From Candidatus Tayloriibacteriota bacterium (GTDB lineage: Bacteria; Patescibacteriota; Minisyncoccia; Phycocordibacterales; PALSA-1337): a DNA stretch of 11,451 nucleotides. Location of the stretch: assembly GCA_023269245.1 (NCBI GenBank), contig JAHFMB010000018.1, positions 1 through 11,451 on the forward strand, in the 5' to 3' direction. Below are positions 5,870 to 11,451 of the stretch, piece after piece; the stretch's first letter is position 1; each line of letters opens with the position of its first letter. Below the pieces are notes generated by a model. The model was not told where the DNA came from. It saw nothing but the letters and a program-made list of their open reading frames with translations, and ran no database searches. The translations under genes were made by a program, and so were the position numbers.

Positions 5870-6250
5870 TTACTTCTTTTCTTCCTTTCGCTTGCCTGAA
5901 CCCATTGTCTTCCTGACGTTGCCGCGAACAGTGCGAGAATTGGTCTTGGTGCGCTGACCGCGTACCGGGAGATGGCGAGCATGCCGGTTGCCGCGATATG
6001 ACTTGATATCCTTGAGGCGCTTGATATTGGCTGCCACTTCGCGCTTGAGATCACCTTCAATTTTAAAGCTTTCGACAAGTTTACGGACTTCATTTTCCTG
6101 CTCGACGGAAAGGGCAGCCGAACGTGCTGCAGGGTCAACTTTGGCTGTTTTCAAGATATGGAGGGCACGGGAACGTCCAATGCCGTATATAGCAGTCAAA
6201 GCGATTTCGAGGCGCTTGTTTTCAGGGACTGTTATACCGAGGATACGCAT
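5870..6250 (-). CDS. rpsM: 30S ribosomal protein S13
   Basis: S13 (126 aa) sits in the 30S head, bridges to the 50S subunit and touches P-site tRNA with its C-terminal tail. The sequence starts MRILGITVPENKRLEIALTA, continues with YGIGRSRALHIL (helix-two-turn-helix), then RLKDIKSYRGNRHARHLPVR and GQRTKTNSRTVRG, with a Lys-rich tail. It is complete and normal in length. The 37-nt leader after rpmJ is AT-rich and shows no fold like the S4-binding alpha-operon pseudoknot of E. coli, so that control seems absent here. The ATG at 6250 follows TATACACGT, with no Shine-Dalgarno motif. Confidence 0.97.
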   Translation of the reverse strand: MRILGITVPENKRLEIALTAIYGIGRSRALHILKTAKVDPAARSAALSVEQENEVRKLVESFKIEGDLKREVAANIKRLKDIKSYRGNRHARHLPVRGQRTKTNSRTVRGNVRKTMGSGKRKEEKK

Positions 6251-6287
6251 ACGTGTATAAAATAAATGAAATTAATGAATATGAAAA

Positions 6288-6404
6288 CTATCCTTGTCGC
6301 TGTTTGTGCCGTGGATTTGACTTGCACACCACATACACATAGCTGCCCCGGCGGACAACGGAACACTTCGTGCAAATTTTTTTGACTGATGCTTTGACTC
6401 TCAT
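6288..6404 (-). CDS. rpmJ: 50S ribosomal protein L36
   Basis: L36 is the smallest 50S protein, a zinc ribbon that binds 23S rRNA. I read a 38-aa frame from ATG 6404 to TAG 6288-6290: [20 protein letters not shown], then [18 protein letters not shown]. The zinc ligands are all present (Cys11, Cys14, Cys27, His33), which is the C-plus form, and the NPRHKQRQG tail is diagnostic. It begins 2 nt after the infA stop. It is the one gene here with a well-placed Shine-Dalgarno-like AAGGA, 7 nt before the ATG, though those bases are also the AGA AGG Arg codons at the end of infA. It is followed by rpsM, as in many bacteria. Confidence 0.96.
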   Translation of the reverse strand: MRVKASVKKICTKCSVVRRGSYVYVVCKSNPRHKQRQG

Positions 6405-6406
6405 GA

Positions 6407-6664
6407 TTATGTCCTTCTTGTTATGCGAGCACGGCCTCCATATGGATCTATATCCAAATCAACTTTGTCACCGATGAGAACTCGGATGCGATTCATCCTC
6501 ATCTTCCCTGCAAGGTAGGCTAGAATGACTTCTTTTGTATCATTCAGTTCTACTCTGAATAACGTATTCGGCAATGCCTCAACGACAATGCCGCTTGCGG
6601 TATTTTTTTCGGTATTTTTTGATTGTGGCGCTATGTCCATCTGGTAATTGGCGCGTCGGTACAT
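6407..6664 (-). CDS. infA: Translation initiation factor IF-1
   Basis: IF-1 is a single OB-fold protein that occupies the 30S A site during initiation. The core is clear: [16 protein letters not shown], then [40 protein letters not shown]. From ATG 6664 the protein is 85 aa; from the second Met (6640) it is 77 aa, nearer the family's usual 72, so 6640 may be the true start. The gene begins 16 nt after the stop of the 472-aa membrane gene, and a small hairpin (6667-6683) fills that gap. rpmJ follows after 2 nt. secY, adk and map, the usual upstream neighbours, are absent. Confidence 0.95.
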   Translation of the reverse strand: MYRRANYQMDIAPQSKNTEKNTASGIVVEALPNTLFRVELNDTKEVILAYLAGKMRMNRIRVLIGDKVDLDIDPYGGRARITRRT

Positions 6665-6666
6665 CC

Positions 6667-6683
6667 TAGCAGATATACTGCTA
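6667..6683 (-). promoter_or_regulatory. Hairpin between the membrane gene and infA
   Basis: TAGCAG (6667-6672) and CTGCTA (6678-6683) form a perfect 6-bp stem with loop ATATA, 2 nt before the infA ATG at 6664 and overlapping the stop codon of the upstream gene. It has no U-tract, so it is not an ordinary terminator. It would cover the ribosome site for ATG 6664 and might favour the start at 6640. Confidence 0.4.
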
Positions 6684-8099
6684 TTTCGTCAATACCTCAA
6701 TAGTTATTCGGTCTGCATCACCCGGAACATGAGACCATGGGGGTGTTACGGATCCGGAACTCTTTTCAAATTCAATAATAGGCTTGTATGAATGCAACAC
6801 TGTACTCGTTTCGGTCAAGGAAAGTCCTGCGAGTTTTTGCTTGATTTGATCTACTGGTATAGAACCGACCAGCATGGCGTCGCCTTTGAGCTTGATGATC
6901 AGCGTATTCTTTTTCTCAGGTGAGAAATCCTTGGCATTGGCAATGCTGAAATCAAGCGACTCCAGACCTGGAGTTTCATATTCAAAATTTCCAAATGACG
7001 AGACGGCCTCCTCACCTGCAACGCGAGACACGAGGTCCGACCGTTTGAACAAAATGCCATACACCGTTCCTTGGAGGGTGACTGTAGCTGACTTTGCGTC
7101 CGTACCACCGATGACCGGCGCACTAAATGAGGAAACATATGCTTTTGGATACATCACATAACCAGCCGGAACGCTCGACTTCAGTTTGGCTAAAAGTTCA
7201 GTAACTATTCTTGATTGAAGGTCAGCAGTCGTCGACGCTAACAATCCAGGATTGATCGTTTTTTTCACACCAACAAAGCCTCCGGTCACATCCGTCGCCA
7301 GTCGCGCATAAATAGAATCATATTTGGCGCTGCCTTTGTAAGCAACAATATTGAGATCGCTCACTGGATCAGTTTTGACCACATTATACGATTGGCCCGG
7401 CTGGTCAGCCGTGATCATCGCTGATACCGTACCCGGGGTCGTACGTGAACCGGATGCGGTGTATCCCGGTATGACAACCGAACTTGCGAGGCGGTATATT
7501 CTGCCCGTATCATTGCTCAGGCGCGTGCCAGCAATCAGGCGTTGCGATTGAGCGCTGAATGAATTGTAGAGCGTCACCTTGCCTTTGGCAGAAGTGGAAA
7601 TTTTGGATCCGTCAGCAGCCGGAACTGTCACCGAGGAGTCACCTTTCATTGTTGCAATTTCATACACAAGTACACCTTTCCCCGGAACACTCTGTGAGAT
7701 ATACGTGCTGTCAACCGTAAACGGGACTACTTTCGGCACAATCGTAAACGACGCACGGGAAAAATATACTGAAGCGATATAGCCCGCGATAGCCACAATT
7801 ACCACAATACCCATGATGATGAGCAAAAACGTGCGAGTGCCGGAGCGTTTTCTCGGTCGCACCTGCTTGGGCTGTTTCCCTTCTTCAACGCTGTCAATAG
7901 TGGCGCTTTTTTTACGCGACGCTTGTGCAGTCAATACTTTTTCATCCCGGTCTGTATCTTCTAGACGCAATGAAACGGGGCGGCCGGTCTTTTTCTTTGG
8001 CGGCTGAATGGGGGCTGTAACGGAGATCGGACGTTCTACCGGAATATCCCGTATTGAACGGTGGGTGTTAGGTACGATATCTTGAACTCGTCGTGGCAT
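6681..8099 (-). CDS. Single-pass membrane protein with baseplate-J-like external region
   Basis: The exact family is not certain. The 472-aa product has a basic, Pro-rich N-terminus of about 90 residues that should be cytosolic (RPRKRSGTRT just before the membrane), one span at about 91-113 (FLLIIMGIVVIVAIAGYIAS), and a large beta-rich external part. Residues 172-262 (VTLYNSFSAQSQRLIAGTRL, then VVIPGYTASGSRTTPGTVSA, QPGQSYNV) resemble the N-terminal strand pattern of baseplate J/gp47-like proteins, a label often given to CPR envelope proteins. No signal cleavage site or enzyme motif is seen. It follows the FtsA/PilM-like gene by 25 nt but has its own extended -10 exactly 8 nt before ATG 8099, predicting a leaderless message. 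infA lies 16 nt downstream, so this promoter may also feed the ribosomal cluster. Confidence 0.75.
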   Translation of the reverse strand: MPRRVQDIVPNTHRSIRDIPVERPISVTAPIQPPKKKTGRPVSLRLEDTDRDEKVLTAQASRKKSATIDSVEEGKQPKQVRPRKRSGTRTFLLIIMGIVVIVAIAGYIASVYFSRASFTIVPKVVPFTVDSTYISQSVPGKGVLVYEIATMKGDSSVTVPAADGSKISTSAKGKVTLYNSFSAQSQRLIAGTRLSNDTGRIYRLASSVVIPGYTASGSRTTPGTVSAMITADQPGQSYNVVKTDPVSDLNIVAYKGSAKYDSIYARLATDVTGGFVGVKKTINPGLLASTTADLQSRIVTELLAKLKSSVPAGYVMYPKAYVSSFSAPVIGGTDAKSATVTLQGTVYGILFKRSDLVSRVAGEEAVSSFGNFEYETPGLESLDFSIANAKDFSPEKKNTLIIKLKGDAMLVGSIPVDQIKQKLAGLSLTETSTVLHSYKPIIEFEKSSGSVTPPWSHVPGDADRITIEVLTK

Positions 8100-8107
8100 A
8101 TTAAAAT

Positions 8108-8116
8108 ACTATACCA
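8108..8116 (-). promoter_or_regulatory. Extended -10 for the 472-aa gene, leaderless geometry
   Basis: On the minus strand this reads TGGTATAGT, followed by exactly 8 nt and then the ATG at 8099. Transcription should therefore start on or next to the ATG. No -35 is recognisable. The same sequence and spacing recur at 9282-9290. Confidence 0.6.
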
Positions 8117-8124
8117 TATCATCT

Positions 8125-9273
8125 CTATGTTACTAAACTGTGAATAGCCATCGTGTAGAGACCTGTCAATCGCAACCGCTCAGCATGTTTTTCGTATGAT
8201 ACATACTGCGTAATATGGTCAAGGTCGAGTATCTCAGGCGCTGATTGCGGATATGCCATTTTGAAACTTTCAACAAAGAAATCTTCATGGCTACGCGCTG
8301 ATATTATCACCTTCGACGGGACCGCCTCGGGTGTCGCACTAGTTTTCAATAGTTTTTTAAACTCATCAGTCCATCCTTGTTTCATATGCAAGATGGCTGC
8401 AGACTCTTTTTGCGCCTGTGCCGAATCAATATCATTCTTCATGACCAGGTTAAGGGTAGATTCCGCCGCATCCTCGGTTGTTTTTGTTTCCCGGGCGATA
8501 TTTCGGATCACATATTGAACACCAAACGGATATGAACCGAAGAATGAGCATGAATGGGCATGAATAATGGCGACATCTGTCAGTTCTCCATGCACGTGAA
8601 CCAGCGCATAATCAGACACTGTGGGAAAGATTTTTTGAATGCTCATATGCTGCAGGAACAGTGACGAGTGGAAATAAATATGATCTTTGTTGTGAACAAC
8701 CTGTTCGACAGATTCTATAAATTTATCAATCATGCGTCCCCCGGCGATGCTTACCACAAATGACACGCCAAGTTCGCGAGTATGACGGCTTTCCCACGAA
8801 GCAACTGAATATCCGTTGAGTTTGACATCAAAAACTTTTTCCTCGATGACTCGAATATCATCTGCGGCATTGGACGTCATTCGTGAGCGCTCCTCCCATA
8901 TAATAGCGCTCACGTAGGCGCGGCTTATAGCCGTATCCTCCTTGAACGAGTTTGAAATGGTCTTTGCCTGGGAAACAGTCCAAGGGGATGAAAGCACAAA
9001 ATGAACTGAGGAAACACGGTGCGGCAATTCCTCCGCATTGAGCTCGGACTGAAGATTCGCGCGTACGGACTGGACTATTTCTTCCACTCCGCGCAGAGCC
9101 ATTTTGATAAGGTACGCGCTTCCTGCGTCCGGTTTGTGAGGAATAGACACATTGTGCGTATACAAAATAGTTGGAATAGCGGCTGCTCGCAGATGAACGA
9201 GCGATCCGCGCACGATGGAACTCTGAACATCTACAATGAGTATCAATTCATTCTGTGAACCTGAGAAAAACAT
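8125..9273 (-). CDS. FtsA/PilM-like actin-fold protein with degenerate nucleotide motifs
   Basis: The 382-aa product has the outline of the FtsA/PilM branch of the actin superfamily. It shows a first strand pair (LILIVDVQSSIVRGSLV, residues 10-26, phosphate-1 position), an SHS2-like insert (VIEEKVFDVKLNGYSVASW, residues 142-160), a second subdomain opening DYALVHVHGELTDVAIIHAH (221-240, phosphate-2 position) with SYPFG after it, and an adenosine-motif position VIISARS (322-328). All three motifs have lost usual residues: no Gly in the first, His226 and His228 where Asp and Gly are usual, and no Gly pair in the third. It may therefore not hydrolyse ATP. There is no membrane span. The next gene encodes a bitopic membrane protein with a cytosolic N-terminus, an arrangement reminiscent of PilM-PilN. 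The ATG at 9273 sits 8 nt after an extended -10. Fold assignment is moderate; the role is unknown. Confidence 0.65.
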   Translation of the reverse strand: MFFSGSQNELILIVDVQSSIVRGSLVHLRAAAIPTILYTHNVSIPHKPDAGSAYLIKMALRGVEEIVQSVRANLQSELNAEELPHRVSSVHFVLSSPWTVSQAKTISNSFKEDTAISRAYVSAIIWEERSRMTSNAADDIRVIEEKVFDVKLNGYSVASWESRHTRELGVSFVVSIAGGRMIDKFIESVEQVVHNKDHIYFHSSLFLQHMSIQKIFPTVSDYALVHVHGELTDVAIIHAHSCSFFGSYPFGVQYVIRNIARETKTTEDAAESTLNLVMKNDIDSAQAQKESAAILHMKQGWTDEFKKLLKTSATPEAVPSKVIISARSHEDFFVESFKMAYPQSAPEILDLDHITQYVSYEKHAERLRLTGLYTMAIHSLVT

Positions 9274-9281
9274 TGTAAGAT

Positions 9282-9290
9282 ATTATACCA
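9282..9290 (-). promoter_or_regulatory. Extended -10 for the 382-aa gene, leaderless geometry
   Basis: On the minus strand TGGTATAAT is a perfect TGn-TATAAT, 8 nt before the ATG at 9273. It implies a leader of 0-2 nt. It directly follows the terminator at 9296-9330 and has no visible -35. Confidence 0.65.
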
Positions 9291-9295
9291 TATTG

Positions 9296-9330
9296 AAAAA
9301 AGCGACGGCCAGCATCTGAAGCCGACCGCC
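9296..9330 (-). terminator. Terminator after the 120-aa gene
   Basis: On the minus strand GGCGGTCGGC and GGCCGTCGC fold as GCG/CGC plus CGGC/GCCG with a small internal loop, followed by TTTTTTC. It separates the 120-aa gene from the promoter of the 382-aa gene. Confidence 0.6.
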
Positions 9331-9354
9331 ACGACATACCACACGCCCTTGAAC

Positions 9355-9717
9355 TTACCACCTCGGCAGAACCGCGATGTTCCAGGAAACCCGGAATGGG
9401 CCGCCAATGCATGTGGCCGCGAATCCTCCTGCATGAGCGACATACCGATAGTACGCCGCCGACCCATCTCCATGCGACGCGATGTAATCGTATGCAGTCC
9501 GATCTGTTTGCGCAAGCTCATGGCTTGCCAACGTGCGGCCGTTGGCCCGCAAGATGCGGGACAAAATCGCGTACGTTGCGCAATCTTGGCCAAGCTCAAT
9601 GAATTCAACCACCGGTTTTTCCTCAGGCACGACCATTGTTTCAGTGGGAGATGCACCTTGCGGTACCGCCTCGGCCAATGTGGCTGGCCCGCAATTGTTA
9701 TGTAACGACATCATCAT
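9355..9717 (-). CDS. GC-rich hypothetical protein, 120 aa
   Basis: Not recognised with confidence. The frame opens with three consecutive ATGs (9717, 9714, 9711); a GTG at 9810 in the same frame would add 31 residues but lies upstream of the predicted transcription start. The segment GQDCATYAILSRILRANG (residues 43-60) followed by TLASHEL resembles the helix that carries the catalytic Cys in C39-type papain-like proteins, and NNCGPATLAEAV (7-18) is another Cys motif of that look. No matching His-containing strand follows before the protein ends at PRW120, so it may be inactive, truncated or unrelated. GC content, counted over 9361-9600, is 55-65% per 60 nt, well above lines counted in alaS (37%) and the 382-aa gene (43%), which hints at transfer. 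A promoter lies upstream and a terminator downstream, so it is an independent unit. Confidence 0.6.
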   Translation of the reverse strand: MMMSLHNNCGPATLAEAVPQGASPTETMVVPEEKPVVEFIELGQDCATYAILSRILRANGRTLASHELAQTDRTAYDYIASHGDGSAAYYRYVAHAGGFAATCIGGPFRVSWNIAVLPRW

Positions 9718-9798
9718 TCTTTGAAACGGGTTTAGGCTACGATGAACACACATAATGGAGATATTTCTTGGGTTGGGGTTTTTGTGCTGCCTAATTTC

Positions 9799-9827
9799 AA
9801 AGTAGCACACTTATTGGAACGCGTCAA
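9799..9827 (-). promoter_or_regulatory. Promoter of the 120-aa gene
   Basis: On the minus strand, TTGACG (9827-9822), a 17-nt spacer and TACTTT (9804-9799), with TGC before the -10. The leader would be about 75 nt. The -35 matches 5 of 6, while the -10 is weak. Confidence 0.4.
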
Positions 9828-9861
9828 TAGTTCAGGAAAGACGTTACGAATTGATTGCACG

Positions 9862-11451
9862 TTACTCCAGTACCGCCTTTATTCTCCTCACACCCTGAGA
9901 GCTCGCTTCTTCTTTCTGAATCTTGAACTTCCACTTCCCTTCCGGCCCTGCTAATTCTTGCGTGTTTTTTACGTGCGGCCCGCCGCAAAATTCTTTTGAA
10001 TACGCCGTCCTCAAGTCGTCACCGGTAAAATAAATGGAAATCTGATCGCCATATTTTTCTCCAAAAAAATGGCGTGCCCCTGTTTTTTCTGCTTCCTCCC
10101 TTGGCAGAAGAACACTGTTCATTGGTAACGCAGCGGTGATTTTTTCATTTACAATGTCTTCAATACGTTTTTTTTGATCCTCGGTCAATTTGGCGCCAGT
10201 AAAATCAAAACGGAGACGCTCGGCGGTGATATTCGAACCTTTTTGATTGCCCTCATTCTCTCCGAGGACATCGTGGAGAGCTTGATGGAGCAAGTGTGTT
10301 GCTGTGTGATAACGAACAACCATCGGGTCATTTGCGTCAGCGAGTCCACCTTTGAATTTTTGTTCGGCACCAGCGCGGGAGAGAGATTGGTGTGCATCTA
10401 GTTGAATACGATATCCGCCACCATCAATCAACAGTCTACGCTCACGGGCCATTTCACGAATAATCTCAATCGGCAGACCATAAGTCTGATAGATATCAAA
10501 AGCTTCTTTACCAGTAATTAAGGCTGCATCGATTTCTGATTCCGTGAGCGAAACTTGGTCAATCGCATAGGGCTTTCCGTTACGGCGATTATCACAGGAA
10601 ATGCGAAGTAACGGACTAGAAGCTTCCATAAGCGCCAGAAATTTACCTGAATCAACGGGAACTTTTTTCTCAAGAATTTTTTCTATTTTTTTCAACCCTT
10701 CTGATACGGCAGTTTCGAACTTAATAACTTCGTCAATCAGTATTTGAGTAATAGATTCCTTAGCATGTTGAAGGCCATACAAACCTTCGTACGTTTCTAC
10801 AATTGGATCAATGAGAATTGACAGTTTAGATATGCCAATTTCTTTTGCATACCGAGCAGCGCGCCGGATAAGTTTTCTCAGGACGTAGCCTCTATCTGTG
10901 TTTGATGGTGACACACCGTCGGCAGCAAGAAATATGGAAGCCCTGATGTGATCTGCGATAATTCTTTTCGCGCGGATTATATCAATAGAGGCACTCGTAT
11001 TAATCACACCCATCACCGGCTTCAATAGATCTGTATCATAAATGTTATCCACCCCTTGCAGAGTCATCGCAAGCCGCTCCAATCCGGCACCGGTGTCCAC
11101 TGACGGCTTCGGTAGTGGGCCGATAATTGTGCCGTCTTTTTTTTCATACTGCATGAATACATCATTCCAAACTTCCACTATAGTCCGCACATCATCAGCT
11201 TTCACAAACTCGGCATGAGTGAGCAGCTTGCCCCCGTGAGTATTCGATACATCATAGTACATCTCCGTATCAGGCCCGCAAGGTCCATTTTCACCGGCTT
11301 CCCACCAGTTCTTATCCGCAGGCAAATAGAAAATCCTGCCTTTCCCCCCTTTTTCGGTATCTTCACCCACATCAATCTTATTTTTCGTGAATACATCGCG
11401 CCATATCGAAGCGGCCTCGTCATCCTTGGGTGCATTGGCGTCACCAGCGAA
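9862..11451 (-). CDS. alaS: Alanyl-tRNA synthetase, 3' part, lacking the C-terminal domain
   Basis: AlaRS charges tRNA-Ala with alanine and edits mischarged Ser/Gly. The frame runs in from the window edge and gives 529 residues. It starts FAGDANAPKDDEAASIW; NWW with GPCGPDTEMYYD follows (about 48-67), then the class II motif 3 GAGLERLA (about 121-128) and the helical tRNA-recognition region (DRGYVLRKLIRRAARYAK). The editing domain keeps both metal-binding pairs, HTATH and CGGPHV (Cys489, His493 of the fragment). The protein stops at GVRRIKAVLE, directly after the editing domain. The usual coiled coil and DHHA1/C-Ala domain, roughly 200 residues or more, are missing, and no frame downstream supplies them. 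Allowing for about 110 missing N-terminal residues, the full enzyme would be near 640 aa against 876 in E. coli. The stop is TAA. Confidence 0.96.
   Translation of the reverse strand, partial: FAGDANAPKDDEAASIWRDVFTKNKIDVGEDTEKGGKGRIFYLPADKNWWEAGENGPCGPDTEMYYDVSNTHGGKLLTHAEFVKADDVRTIVEVWNDVFMQYEKKDGTIIGPLPKPSVDTGAGLERLAMTLQGVDNIYDTDLLKPVMGVINTSASIDIIRAKRIIADHIRASIFLAADGVSPSNTDRGYVLRKLIRRAARYAKEIGISKLSILIDPIVETYEGLYGLQHAKESITQILIDEVIKFETAVSEGLKKIEKILEKKVPVDSGKFLALMEASSPLLRISCDNRRNGKPYAIDQVSLTESEIDAALITGKEAFDIYQTYGLPIEIIREMARERRLLIDGGGYRIQLDAHQSLSRAGAEQKFKGGLADANDPMVVRYHTATHLLHQALHDVLGENEGNQKGSNITAERLRFDFTGAKLTEDQKKRIEDIVNEKITAALPMNSVLLPREEAEKTGARHFFGEKYGDQISIYFTGDDLRTAYSKEFCGGPHVKNTQELAGPEGKWKFKIQKEEASSQGVRRIKAVLE

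Noticed and set aside
6251..6287. S4-binding pseudoknot controlling the alpha operon
   Set aside because: The rpsM leader is only 37 nt, almost all A/T, and shows no stable stem.
9243..9656. 137-codon minus-strand frame overlapping the 120-aa gene
   Set aside because: It runs through the terminator and the promoter of the 382-aa gene and has a shadow-like composition. The other frame fits the promoter and terminator better.
9842..9874. Direct repeat CGTTAC spaced by 14 nt at the end of alaS
   Set aside because: Six-base repeats at this spacing are expected by chance, and no further copies or structure support a binding site.

Overview
The window reads as a piece of a small-genome bacterium of the Candidate Phyla Radiation (Patescibacteria), most likely a Parcubacteria-type lineage. 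The reasons are short ribosomal proteins (L13 of 114 aa), an alanyl-tRNA synthetase that stops after its editing domain, an alpha operon detached from secY-adk-map, compact spacing, very few Shine-Dalgarno motifs, and several small unrecognised proteins. Placement below phylum level is inference.

Layout, from left to right (nearly everything is on the minus strand). Positions 1-516 hold the first 172 codons of dnaK. Positions 517-1560 separate dnaK from grpE and hold a plus-strand promoter-to-terminator unit with a possible 52-aa membrane peptide (574-897), a minus-strand gene of about 122 aa (971-1339), and a second strong plus-strand promoter (1381-1409) that reads into a hairpin-rich stretch antisense to the end of grpE. 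Then come grpE (1561-2184) and a 51-aa single-span membrane gene (2289-2444) bracketed by two terminators.

Positions 2556-6664 hold the translation and transcription cluster, in transcription order infA-rpmJ-rpsM-rpsK-rpsD-rpoA-rplQ-rplM-rpsI. Its gaps run from 2 to 94 nt and it ends in a clear hairpin terminator. An internal promoter lies between rpsD and rpoA, and an imperfect 31-nt inverted repeat lies between rpoA and rplQ. Upstream of infA are a 472-aa single-pass membrane protein with a baseplate-J-like external region and a 382-aa protein with an FtsA/PilM-like fold. Each of these two has an extended -10 box exactly 8 nt before its ATG, which predicts leaderless mRNAs. Further upstream are a GC-rich 120-aa gene of unknown function and the 3' 529 codons of alaS.

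Functionally, the window combines protein folding (DnaK-GrpE), ribosome assembly and translation initiation (r-proteins, IF-1), RNA polymerase assembly (alpha subunit) and tRNA charging (AlaRS) with a lineage-specific envelope pair. The less explained parts are the grpE-dnaK interval with its two plus-strand transcripts, the actin-like protein with eroded nucleotide-binding motifs beside its membrane partner, and the start-site architecture.
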